Shown here in pieces: positions 13,419 to 25,546 of a stretch of 64,000 bases of DNA; position 1 is the stretch's first letter, and the number at the start of each line of letters is the position of its first letter. The position numbers were made by a program, and so were the translations under genes. The stretch spans positions 2,232,001-2,296,000 of the forward strand of contig MSED01000015.1 of assembly GCA_002099365.1 (NCBI GenBank), written 5' to 3'. The notes under the pieces are model-generated. The model worked only from the letters and a program-made list of their open reading frames with translations, was not told the origin of the DNA and searched no databases. This stretch comes from Phialophora verrucosa. Its lineage: Eukaryota > Ascomycota > Eurotiomycetes > Chaetothyriales > Herpotrichiellaceae.

Positions 13419-16238
13419 TAAAGAACTCTATAGAAGTTTAAAGAGATAGCTTTATAATTTCCTCTAAGAGTAGTTTAATATTCTTTTCTTTATATTTACT
13501 AATAAATATTTTAATATCGCTTATATATATATAATCCGAAAGGAGTTTTAATTAAAGTTCCTCTTAATAATTATATCTCTTACTAAACTCTTCTTTTCCG
13601 GAAACTAATATATAGTACTTTTTAAATTCGGTTTTAGTAAGTTTATAATACTTTATTAAGTTATAAACCTTTTAGGCTATCGCGTTACACTAGTTACTTA
13701 TTTCTTTATACTTAATCTTGATATAGTTAAAGAAGTTATTAATATAATCTAAATTATCTTAATTAATAGCTTTAATAATAACTTTAAGAGATACTTCTTT
13801 AGTTTAGGTAAGGTAGCGTATTAATAAAATAAACTAGTTATCGACCGTATAGGTATTAAGAGCTTAATATTTTTATTGTTAGCTAGCAGGAACTATAGAA
13901 TTAGGATTTAGTTAAATAATTAGCGGCTTTAGTTATAATTAACGCTAAGCTTTAGATATCTTAATAGTAGGATTAGTCTAGGCTTTTAGTAAAAAGCTAT
14001 AAAGATAAATCTAAAAGGTAATAAAAATAAAGTATATAATTAAATAAGGCTTATAGTATAATTAAAATATTAAAGAGAAAGAGAAAAGACGAACTTAATA
14101 AAAATATTAGTAATTATAAAGGTATTAAAGATTAATCTAAAGATTTTAGAATAATTTAGAAGATTAAACTAATAATAAAAAAGAATTATTTAATAGTTAA
14201 AGTTTATATTAAGAAAGAAAGATATAAAGTTAAGAAGAAAGGTATTTATAAATAGTCGAGAGAAAGAAGGTAAGAATAAGTATATATTATAAATTAATAC
14301 TCTTTAATATTAAGTAATAATATAATAAGATAAGATATTATTATTTATAAATAATAAAATATTTTTATTACTCTTTTTATCTCTTAAGCTTATTAAGATC
14401 CTTAAATTAAATAATATATATTTACTATATAATAGCTTAAAAATAAAGATTTAAAAGATTAAGCGATTATATAAATATTAGTTTATTAACCTCTTCTAAT
14501 TATAATTATATATACTTAAAATACTTATTATTTAATATTATTAGACGCTTTATTTCTTTTATTAATAACTAGTATTTAATTTATTATTAATAGTATTTAA
14601 TATTATATCTCCTTTAACTATATTAATATCTAATTAATTATAATACTCTTAGAAACTCTATATAATATATAGATATAGATAGCTAATTAAAGATAACACT
14701 AAAGGTCTTAGCGCTAACCTTAATTTTTCTTTACTCTAGCTATACTATACTATTCTTAACTTAACTTTTCTAGCTTTATTCGTTAATTCTAATATTTACT
14801 ATACCTAAGGTAATAATATCTTACTTTAGTATTACTTCTCTTTCCTTAAGATCTTAAGCTAATAGAATAATAAGATCTTAAGGATTTATAAACTAAAATA
14901 ACTTAATTTTAAGAAAATCTCTATTATAACTATACTTTAAATATTAAATTATTATAACCTAACTAAAAGAAAATTGTAAATAAACTAAAGAAATTTAACC
15001 TTAAACTTTCCTATATTAGTGATAGCGATACCGTACCTCCCTTACTACTTTATAATAATAGAGTATAGTATAAAGTAGAGTACCTACTTTATTCCTCTAT
15101 AGACTCTTTAAATATATCTAAGCCGGTATACTATTCCTAAATTTTATCGCTAACTAAAGATATCTTTACTATAAATACTAGTTCTTTATTTATTAGCGGT
15201 AATATTCTCGTTCTCTATTTAAGCCGCCGGCTATAATATAAGTATAAAGGTATCTTTTATAAAGAAGATATATTATTATTATTTAAAGACTCTTTAATAT
15301 CCGTAAAATAAAGAAGATTAAAAGTTAAAACTTTACGAGCTTCTTCTTTTTAAAGATTATCTTTAGGTATAAGTTTAATATTTATAAGGAAATTATTAAG
15401 GTATTAGTAAAATCGCTTAAGACGACTAGCTATATAAATTCTCTATAGTTAAAAACTATTAAGTTCCGTTAGAATATATATCCTCTTCTCTTAATTCGCC
15501 TTTATAATTTTAAATAGTTTAAACTAATAGAATATTAACTTCTTCTCTATAGATATATTTATTAACCCGACTATATTATAGCTTAATATTAATATATTCT
15601 CCTTAAGTAATTATAAATATAAGTTATAATATTTATTAAAGTACTTCTTTCTTAGCCTTTATATTCTATTTAAATATACTACCGCCTCTTTTAAATCTCG
15701 GTTATATCTTTTAAAAGCTTATATATATATAGCGATTAAATTAATAATATTAATAATCTTATCTTAATTTATAATATTCTATATTATAATCTTAAGTTTA
15801 ATAAAAAGAATTAGTTATTTAAGGAACTTAACTTTATATAATATTATATTAGTTTTAGCTTTAATTATTATTTAGTTAACCTAAAGAATAGTATAAAGGT
15901 AATTTATTTAAGTACCGCCGCTATCGGTATAAGTTATCTTTAAAAGAGCGTTTATAACACCTTTATACCTAACTTCTATTTAACTATTCGCTTATAGATA
16001 ATATATAGAGATAACTATATATTTAATCTCGTATTTATCTATAAGTACTTTTACTTAACCTTTATTTTTCGGTCCGTTATTATATACTAGTTATTTAAAT
16101 AGTCTATAGCGATAAATAATCTCTTTTTAGAAGAACTTTACTATAGTAGTACTATTAGTAGCTATAATACTTCGCGCTTTTACCTAGCCGCTTATATTAC
16201 TTTAGGCTTTAATAAAATACCTCTTTTCTTAAGATATT
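13419..16238 (-). mobile_element. Truncated Ty3/gypsy element, family G, copy B
   Basis: This is homologous along its whole length to 1-2811 and in the same orientation. The decayed integrase is at about 15400-16238 (YHPQANG-like region at 15981-16000). It is cut at 16238 by the 5' LTR of E2, at the point equivalent to 2811 in copy A. The continuation of copy A (2812-4797, including RT) is not found on the far side of E2, so the junction is not a simple insertion. Confidence 0.75.
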
Positions 16239-16606
16239 TATTATAGCCTATATTATAGCCTATACTAGATCCGAGTATATATAACTATATATAATAGAGG
16301 ATAAGGCTATTAGCCGCGGCGACTATTTCCAGTAAGGCGCGCGCCTACTAAGCTTTATCCTAATTAGGTAAGTAAGGCTATATAATTATACAGCTAAACG
16401 CTAATTAGCTATATATAACTAAAATCCTTAGCGGCTTACGTATATACTAGAATCCTTAGCGGAGAGAAGTATTTATTTAAAGTAATAAGTACCGCGCCTT
16501 TTATACCCTTTCTCTTTCTTTAGTTTAGTCTCTTAGTATTAAGTAATCTATATCTTTATATAATATTTACTTTATCCTCTTTTTATTAGTATACTATACT
16601 GTTATA
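16239..16606 (+). repeat. 5' LTR of E2
   Basis: This 368-bp repeat is shared with 22489-22856. It starts tattatagcc and ends ctgttata. It is slightly longer than the 360-bp LTRs of E1 and E3 because of a few extra bases near its 5' end (a repeated tatag/tatac motif), so E2 belongs to a sub-lineage. Confidence 0.9.
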
Positions 16607-19239
16607 TTAGACTAAACTTACCCTATTACTATCTTAAGAAGGAATTATAATATCCTACCTAAATAAAAACTAACTAGAATAAACTAAAGCTAATAACTAG
16701 ACTATTATTAACTATACCCGCCGATAATAGTACGACTAATCGACTTAAATAACCTTAAGGTTAATAACTAAACTATCCTACCGACTACCGAATAGAATAT
16801 TAAACTTAATACTCTTAATAACGAACCCGGATTTATTAGTATAGATTAATATAAATTATATATAGCTAAAGATATTAAATTAGCCTTATAGCTCTATTAG
16901 CTACTAAAGTATAAAACCGCGACTAAAGTTAGAGCTATCTCTAAATAAACCCTTCTAAAAGTAATTAACTAAAGCCGAAATATTATTATAGATTAGGAAG
17001 GCGCTATTTAAGATTTCTAGATTTAAATTATTAAATAAAAGGAATAAATTATAAATCTTAATTATTAAATTATATAAAAATAAATTATTATTAATTACTT
17101 TAAATATAATTAAGGCGCGACCTTAAGACTAGCTCTAGTATAATATATTAGTATCCCTGACCTTAAGCCTCTCTCTAATAAAAAGGAGCTTACTTTTAAG
17201 TTATAAAGATTTAAGATTCTTAGTAAGTTCTCTATTAATACCTCTTAATTCCCCTCTAAAGAAGTTAAGATAGTATACCTATATAGTTATACTACTAGAG
17301 ATATATAATATTATCTATAATCTTACTATAGCCTTAATAAGAAGAACTTATTTATTAATACTATAGATATATTTAAGTTTTTAGTAAAAACTTATATCGA
17401 TCTTTACTAAGTTAAGAATACGCGAGAAGAGTATTAAGCTCTATATATAAAGGTAATAAGACTATTTAATAACTTTTATATTAAGTTTTTATACTTAGCT
17501 AGTAAAGGCGATATATTAGAAAATAATCTCTATTTTAATTTATAAAATAAATTAATATTAGCTTTATAAGTAATAATTATACTAACCTTTTATATTTTAT
17601 AAATCTATTAAAATATTACTAATATTTATTAATAAACTAATTAAAAATTATAATTAGTTAATAAAGAGAAGGCTCGCTATAAGGCTCGCTATATATTAAG
17701 AAATAGACTAATTAATAAAACTATACTAATTCTTACTCTAAATATATATACTATACTTATACTATTTCTAAAATCGAACCGAGAAGGTAACTAACCCTTA
17801 TAAAACCGACTAACCTATAATAATATTATTAAGTAAGCCTTAAATCGCGCTAAGATATATTTTACCTATCGCTAACTAGAACACCTCTCTTAAGATTACC
17901 CTATAAAGGCCGAGAATAAAGCTATTAAGGTTAGCGAAGCCTAAAAGGAAGAACCGGGAAAAGAATAACTCTAGGGGAAGTCTCCTTCTTAGGGAAGTAT
18001 AATATTAATATCTCTTTTATTAATTTAAGTTAGTTATTAGGCGAAAAGTACTTTACTATACTATATAAATTATTATTTAATAAATATATAGTTTAAACCT
18101 TTACCTTAATTAACTTTAAAGTAAATAGATTTATCTTTATTAATATTAAGCTTATATATAATTTAACTTAATTCTTAAATATCTCTATTATTTATTTAGA
18201 GACCCCTTACTTTATAAAGGGATATAATAAACGCCCCGAAAAGCTAGTTATTAAGATTTTAACTCTATATCTAGAAGTTAATAAACGAAGATAATAAAAC
18301 CTCTCTATACTTATATTAAATTTAGGGAGTTATAACCTAATTTTAAGAAGAAAGTAGTTTATTTACTTTAATATATAGTTAAATATATAAAACTAATATC
18401 TACTTTAGCTTTAGAACTATTAAGATAAGCTAATATTTACTTAAGAGATCTATATATTTCGCTAAAGCCTCTAAATTACTATAATCTTATAATAATACTA
18501 AAAAGATATTATTAAATAGAACTAATTATTCGCCTATAAGGATAAACGCCGAGTAGATAAACGAAATTCGCACCTCTAGAGGTATATATATTTAAAAATA
18601 GTATCTAGACTAGATCTAGTCTCTAAACCTTCTTTAGTTAGGTATTTACTTATTAGATCTATTTTATAGACTATAACTAGCTGTACTTATAAACGGGACC
18701 TATAGAATCGACTAAAAGTTATATATCGCGAATTAATATTAACTTATATCGCGGGGACGGACGAAGGTAGTGATATAAAAGTATCTCCGGAGGATAGCTA
18801 TACCGAAATAAAAGATAATTATATAAAAGTATCGCTATCCTACTAGAGTGTAGCTATAATAGATATTACTATAATTAGAGCGGTAGGATTTTATTAAAAT
18901 CTAAAGAAGAAGAAGAATATATTATTTACTATAAGCCTTTATAAAATTAAAAGGCTTATTTAGGACTAAATAAACCCTTAAATAGAAGAGACTAAAAAAT
19001 AACTTATATAACAGCTACTCTCTTAAGAATATTAAGAATTCTATAATATATTCTTAAAGAAGGCTTTAAATATACTTTTACCCTTTTATCCTTATAATTA
19101 CCGGATATAGCTAGAAAAGAAGTATAATTTAGGATATAGCCCCTTATATCGAATAAATATAGATAAGCTCTTATTAATAAAGAAGTACCTTAAAGAGAAC
19201 CTCTAAAAGGGGTTTATTAAGCCTAGTTAATCCCCTTTC

Positions 19240-20205
19240 GCTTTACTTACTTTATTTATTAAAAAACCTAAAGGAGAATTAAGATTCTATATTAACTATC
19301 GGAAACTAAACGCTCTTACTAAGAAGGATTATTATCTATTACCTTTAATTAACGAAACCTTAGCTTAACTTAATAGGGCTTAAGTATTTATAAAGCTTAA
19401 TATTCGCTAGGCCTTTTATTATATTCGTATATATTCGGATTCTAAGGAATTAATTATCTTTTATACTTATTATAGAGTCTATAAGTATAAGGTAGTTCTC
19501 TTTAGATTAATAAATAGCTCTATAATCTACTAGCGCTATATAAATAATATCTTATTTAATTATTTAGATAATTTTATTATAGCTTACTTAAATAATATCT
19601 TAATTTACTTTAAGAATAAGTTAAAATATATAGAGTATATAAAGAAGGTCTTATCGCGATTATAGAAAGCTAGACTTTAAGTTAATATTAAGAAAAGTAA
19701 GTTTCGAGTTAAGTAGACTAAATACTTTAGGTTTATTATTAGCACTAAGGGTATATATATAGATCTTATAAAGATAGCGGTATTATTAACCTAAAAAGTC
19801 TCTAATACTATAAAAAAGGTATAAGCGTTTCTAGGGTTCTATAACTTTTATTATATCTTTATCTAGAATTTTAGCCGAATTATATATTTTCTAATCTAGC
19901 TTATAAAGAAGGACTATCTCTTTATCTTTAATAAAGATTATATATAAGTATTTAAAGAGCTAAAATATCGGTTAATAATAGCCTAAATACTAAGATATTT
20001 TTACTTAAATTATAAAATAATACTAAAGACTAATACTTTAGACGGAATTATTATTAATATATTCTCTTAATAAGACTTAACTAGCGGTAATTAGTATTTT
20101 ATTATATATTATTTAAAGATAATAGCTCTAGCGGAATATAATTATAATATTTATAATAAAGAAATACTCGCTATTATATATACTCTTAAAACTTAATACG
20201 CGGAG
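19240..20205 (+). pseudogene. Decayed RT-RNase H of E2
   Basis: Plus-strand translation shows RFYINYRKLNALTKKDYY at 19282-19335. The palm box YLNNILIY is at about 19585-19608, where both catalytic Asp codons now read Asn through G-to-A change. RNase H begins DGIIINIFS at 20041 and includes ALAEYNYNIYNKEILAII, close to the conserved end of gypsy RNase H. Stops lie at former Gln and Trp codons. The fold order RT then RNase H then integrase is that of Ty3/gypsy. Confidence 0.88.
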
Positions 20206-21134
20206 CTTCTAAGTATAGAGCTAAATATCCTAGTCCTTACTAACTATAAAGCCTTAGAATACTTTATAACTAAGAGGTTATTAACCGCTCGCTAAGCTCG
20301 TTAGGCCGGTATTCTTATCTAGTATTACTTTAAGATCTAATATCGCTTAGGAAAATAAAATAAGCGAGCTAACGCCTTAACTCGACGAGGATAGGATTAG
20401 GAAAACTAGAAATAGGTAACTAGAGAAGATTAGATACGAATCTTACTAGGCCCGAAAAGGTTAGGTAAAGGGGTTGCTCTACTACCCTTATTAGCGCCTA
20501 TAGGCCTTAACCCCCTAGAATTAATTAATTAAGTATTATAAATAAATTATAAGAGTCCTTTATTAAATATTAAAAGAGAAAAGACTTACTTAGGTTAATA
20601 CCTTTAGATATTATTTTAAGAATTACTATAGTTTAAGAGAAGATTAATAGTCCTAAATAAAGATAAATTATAAACTAAGCTAATTATAGAAGTATATAAT
20701 TAAGTATTAATAGCTTATTTTAATTAAAATAAAATAAGTAAATTATTATTTATTCGCTATTACTAGCTAAATCTCTTAAAGAATATTATTTAATTTATTT
20801 AGAATTACTATATTTATTAATATACTATAGTCTCTTAAGACTTACTACTAAAAACTTTAAAGCTGCTACTTATCCTCGACCGACTATAGTAGTATATTAT
20901 AATAAACTTTAAGTCTTTCCCCGTAGATCGGAACAGGTATAATATAATATATATAGTAATTAATTATCTAGAGAAGTAAGCTTATTCTATCTCTTATTAT
21001 AAGATAATAACTATAAAGAAGATAACGTAATTATTTATCTTCTTTATTTACCGGAACTATAAGCCCTTAAATATAATTATCTTTAATTATAGCCTATAGT
21101 TTATATTTAAGTTTTAAATAAAGTTCTACTATAT

Positions 21135-21541
21135 TTAGACTATAGATCGGACAGTTTCGGGTCGGGTTATAGAAGCTTTTATCCGGTCCGATAATAGTAC
21201 TTAAACACTTTTATCCTATCCGAGCCTAAGTCCGATTAGTTCTAAATAAGGTTTCGGATAGGTCGGGTTTTACTAAGACCGTCTAAAACCTTAAATTTTT
21301 ATTAAAAATAGTAATAATCTTAGTAATAATTTTAAAAAAAGTAATAAAATATACTAATTATAATAATTTTTTAAAAAAAAATTTATTTCGGACTGTACTA
21401 GTTATCCGACAGTATAGTCCGACCCCTATAGTGTCCGATTTAATAGGGCTTTTAGTATTAAATTAGCTATCCGATAGGGCTTAAAACCCTATAGGGTTAT
21501 ACTATCCTATCGGACTACCCGGTGTCTAATCTATAGTCTAA
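21135..21541. mobile_element. MITE-like insertion inside the E2 integrase
   Basis: Alignment of E2 with E3 (around 30075) shows an extra block here. It begins ttagactatagat and ends atctatagtctaa, a perfect 13-bp inverted repeat with weaker similarity beyond, and is flanked by ctatat on both sides (21129-21134 and 21542-21547). The 407-bp body has no coding appearance, an A/T-rich centre and many cggac/gtccg blocks. Terminal inverted repeats plus a 6-8 bp duplication suggest a non-autonomous hAT-like element; the superfamily is inference. It keeps noticeably more CpA/TpG than the sequence around it. Confidence 0.8.
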
Positions 21542-22220
21542 CTATATCTTAGAAATTAAGCTTAAGCTATTAACTACTTTCTATCTATAGATTAATAGAT
21601 AGACCGAAATTATAAACTAATACCTTAATTAGCGACTATAGCCTTTAATAAATTATTATTAAGATAATTAAGCTAACCTCTTACCGATAATAGACTATAC
21701 CTAAGCTACACTCTTTTATAACTCTATAGATATAAGCTTTTTCTTTATCGAAAATAGATATAAACTAAGAACCTCCTTTAATTAGAAACCTCTAGAGGAA
21801 CCCTTAAATATACGAGAGCGACTTAATTAAGACAAAGCTTAATAGTTCGTCCGCTAAATATATAATACCTAGAAACTAGTATATAATATAATAAAGCTCG
21901 CCTAGAAACGATAGAAATATTAAGCTAATAAGTATTATTAAGAAGTTAACTTTATAGAAGGCGATCTAGTCTAGGTATTAATAAAGAACTAGAAGATTAA
22001 CCGCTTTAGCTAAAAACTAGAGCACTAAATAATAAGTTTATTCTATATCCTAAAGTAAGTTAAAAACTCCTTTAGGCTAAACCTACCCTCTTTAATAAAG
22101 GTCTACCCGGTTTTTTCCTCTAATCGCTTTAGAAAGGCCTTAAATAACCCTCTTTTAAGATAAATTAATAAACCTTTACCCTTAATTAAGATAGATAGAG
22201 AGAATAAATAGAAGGTTAAG

Positions 22221-22345
22221 GAAGTTTTAGCTATATAAAAGTACCGCGATAAACTATAATATTAAGTATAGTAGCTAAGTTAAGATAAAGACTTTAAATA
22301 ATACCTAGTCTTTAACTTTAAGAATATACTATATAAGGTTTATAA
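22221..22345 (+). pseudogene. Decayed chromodomain-like C-terminus of E2 integrase
   Basis: Next to the 3' LTR the translation includes KDFK*YLVFNFKNILYKV, followed by basic and proline-rich remains. The spacing of aromatic residues (a W-Y-P-x-x-N-F-K-N type pattern once RIP changes are allowed for) resembles the chromodomain carried by fungal chromoviruses. E3 has the same block at about 30741-30860. Confidence 0.6.
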
Positions 22346-22488
22346 TTACTATAAAAGGTATTCTTAATAATTAAGACTCTTAAGAAGATTATAAGATTAG
22401 CTATATTACTAGAAAAATAATAAATTAATAAAAGACTATAATAATAATAATAAAGCTTAAGGATAGGCTTTCTTAAAAGAGGGGGTAT

Positions 22489-22856
22489 TATTACAGCTTA
22501 TATTATAGCCTATACTAGATTTAAGTATATATAACTATATACGATAGAGGATAAGGCTATTAGCCGCGGCGACTATTTCCGGTAAGGCGCGCGCCTACTA
22601 AGCTTTATCCTAATTAGGTAAGTGAAGCTATATAATTATATAGCTAAACGCTAATTAGCTATATATAACTAAAATCTTTAGCGGCTTACGCGTATACTAG
22701 AATCCTTAGCGGAGGGAAGTATTTATCTAGGGTAACGAGTACCGCGCCTTTTATACCCTTTCCCTCTCTCTAGTTTAGTTTCTTAGTATTAAGTAATCTA
22801 TATCTTTATATAGTATTCGCCTTACCCTCTTTTTATTAGTATACCGTACCGTTATA
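22489..22856 (+). repeat. 3' LTR of E2
   Basis: This 368-bp direct repeat of 16239-16606 follows the purine-rich tract and ends gttata at 22856. Confidence 0.9.
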
Positions 22857-23696
22857 ATAAGGGGTTTAATTATAAATTCTATTATAGAATAACTTAATAG
22901 GCCCGTCTTTATAGAGGTTACTCCTTAAGGAGAGTTTATTCTCTTTAGTGTTATCGCTCTTATAATCTATATAATAATCGCTTACTTTAATTAATTTAAG
23001 GGGTATACTTTAAGAATATTAAGAATAAACCTATATAAATAAATAAAATAAAGTAATTAAATAATAATTAAAATTTAAATTATTCCTTAACTATCTATCC
23101 TAATTAAGTAGACTTAAAGTATAAGAGAGAAGGGAAAGTCTCTTATATAGTAAGTATATAGGAGATAAGCTCCTCGCGCCCTTTAAGCTTAGCGAGGAGT
23201 GTTAGGTCTTTATATAGCGGCGTATTTAGCTATTTATAATATAGCTACTTAAATAATAAGAAGGTTAATATATTATTTAGTAAATATAGGATAAAAGGAA
23301 ATAATAAACAAAAAGAGGGGAAGGGGAAAGGTTATTAAGCTTATCGTTAATTAGGATCTATTAATTTAAATATCTCTTTTAGCGGATTAAAGTAATATAA
23401 ATTATATAGCTAAGGTTATTATCTATATTAAGTTAAGTCCTATATTTAAATATTAATATACTAAATAATTAAGTAAATATTTATAAAAGTTAAGAGAGAG
23501 AGGATAATAGTATTTAAAAGGTATAAAAGGATTAAAGCGCGCGTAAAGATAGTAAAGAAGTTTTCCTTATAATATATTTATTAAAGATTATACTTTACTA
23601 ACCTTAAAAGTATTAACTTAATAATATTATTTTTAAAAAAGCTTAAAATATATAAAGGGTAGCTATAGTAAATAGGCTTAAAGCTAATTATCGCTA
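22857..23696. repeat. RIP-degraded spacer between E2 and the E3 host element
   Basis: This 840-bp AT-rich stretch is CpA/TpG-depleted. It shows no homology that I can see to copy A beyond 2811, where the continuation of copy B would be expected. It holds one moderately GC-rich palindromic piece (ctcctcgcgccc...gcgaggag, 23171-23202). No coding domain is recognised. Confidence 0.5.
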
Positions 23697-23866
23697 TTAT
23701 TATTATAAATAAAGGTATATTAAGACTTTAGAGGTTATCTATATATAGCGCGCGAGCTATATATATCTCTTCTTTAACTCTCTCTAGCTTTTAAGTCGAG
23801 TCGCTATACGCTTATAGATAAGCTATATATCTCTTAATTAACCGCTATTAACCCTTATTCTTAATA
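23697..23866 (+). repeat. 170-bp direct repeat, left copy
   Basis: This matches 31621-31790 along its length, including the block around tatagcgcgcg and the block ctctcttaattaaccgct. It is more heavily RIP-mutated than the right copy: its last bases read ttcttaata where the right copy reads ttcctaaca. Confidence 0.8.
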
Positions 23867-25186
23867 TTCTTAAAAGCTAACCTCTATCTCCGGTCCCTTC
23901 CTTCCCTCTAAATAAACCTCTTCTAAGTTATACACGATACGCCGCCGCGATAGTACCGAATTAACGTTAGCCGACCCGGGTAAGTAGAGAGCTAGAATTA
24001 AAAGGCGAAGAGCCTAAAACTATTAAGTAGCGATATATATACTTATAGGCTATATTATATAAGCGTTAGTAGCTCTAAGAGATTAAAGAGATAAAGTAAG
24101 AGCTAATAAAAAGGTCGCTAGTAAATATTAAGATCTTTAATACTTTAAGTAATATAAGTAAAAGGCTTATCTTATAGAACCTTATAGTATAATATTATTA
24201 TACCTTCTTACTATCGCTATATAAAGATATTTTACTTAAGAAGTTATAAGACTTCCTCTTTAGCTATAAAGTTTACTTTAGTATAATAAGAGAATATAAT
24301 AAGTATATATAAGTTATAGTCGCGGCGTTATACTTATAAAAGGACGCTCTATAATAGTAAAGCTAACTCGGCGCTAAATAGCTTACCTTATAAGATATAT
24401 TTAAGTATACTTTATAAGATATAGTCTAAAACTCTATAAATTATATAATAATTATATCCTTAAAGCTAAAAGAGCTATAATAAGATAGTCTATTAATATA
24501 AGTATTAGTAATAGTAATAGAAAAGCTTAAGAATAAGATCTTTATCCTTATAGATAAGGAATAAAAGACTTAAGTACTTTTTAATTACTTAAAACTAAAG
24601 CTATATATAGTAGTCTTTTGTAAAGAGTATATAATTTATATATAACTATAAATATAGGCCGCTATATAAAGGTTATAAGAATTAAGTATAGTATAAATAC
24701 TAAATATAACTAAAGAATAAAGAGCTATAAATAAATAGTATATAACCTTTATATAAAAGGGCGGCGAGAGGTATATAAAGGAATATATATTAATAAAGAA
24801 TATAGTTTATTTTTAATATAAATAAAAGAGCTATATTATAAAATATTATTTAATTACTAAAATATAATAAACTCTATAAAATATTAAGTATAAGATATAT
24901 TTAGGTTATAAATAAGTAACGCTATATATAGAGGCTTTTTAAGAACCCTTTAAATAATAATATAGTTAAATAGTCTACTAAAGGTATTTAATACCGGTAA
25001 AGCCTTATAATTTAGTTAATATATATTTATTATAATATACTTTAAAGGGCTATAGATTTAGCGTATACTAAAAGGTATATATTAAGTAAAGCTAAAGGCG
25101 CGAGTAAAATATATATAATAAATAAGCTTAAGGATTATAACTAAAGCTATAGATTTAGTGAATATTTATTATATAAAGGACGTATA

Positions 25187-25546
25187 TATTACGGCCTATA
25201 TTAGGTCTAAGTATATATACGCGACCGCGTACGATAAAAGATAAGGCTATAGGCTGCAGGCGACTATTTCCGGTAAAGCGCGTACCTACTAAGCTTTATC
25301 CTAATTAAGTAAGTAAGGCTATATAATTATACAGCTAAACACTAATTAGCTATATATAACTAAAATCCTTAGCGGCTTATATATATACCGAAATCCTTAG
25401 CGGAGGGAAGTATTTATCTAGGGTAATAGGCACCGCGCCTTTTATACCCTTTCTCTTTCTTTAGTTTAGTCTCTTAATATTAAGTAATCTATATCTTTAT
25501 ATAGTATTCGCCCTATCTTCTTCTATTAATATACTATATTATTATA
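25187..25546 (+). repeat. 5' LTR of E3
   Basis: This 360-bp copy starts tattacggcc, probably from TGTTACGGCC, and ends ttattata. It is more strongly CpA/TpG-depleted than its partner at 31016-31375. Confidence 0.92.

Larger units (their letters stand above)
16239..22856 (+). mobile_element. E2: full-length Ty3/gypsy chromovirus-like retrotransposon
   Basis: The element is 6618 bp with 368-bp LTRs at 16239-16606 and 22489-22856, pol on the plus strand. Visible blocks are a protease region near 18000-18300, RT (19240-19800), RNase H (20041-20205), integrase (about 20880-22000) and a chromodomain-like region (about 22221-22345). A purine-rich tract (aaaagaggggg, 22475-22485) precedes the 3' LTR, as expected for a polypurine tract. 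The internal sequence carries a 407-bp MITE-like insertion; without it the size matches E1 and E3. Flanks atatt and ataag do not form a target-site duplication. Confidence 0.92.
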
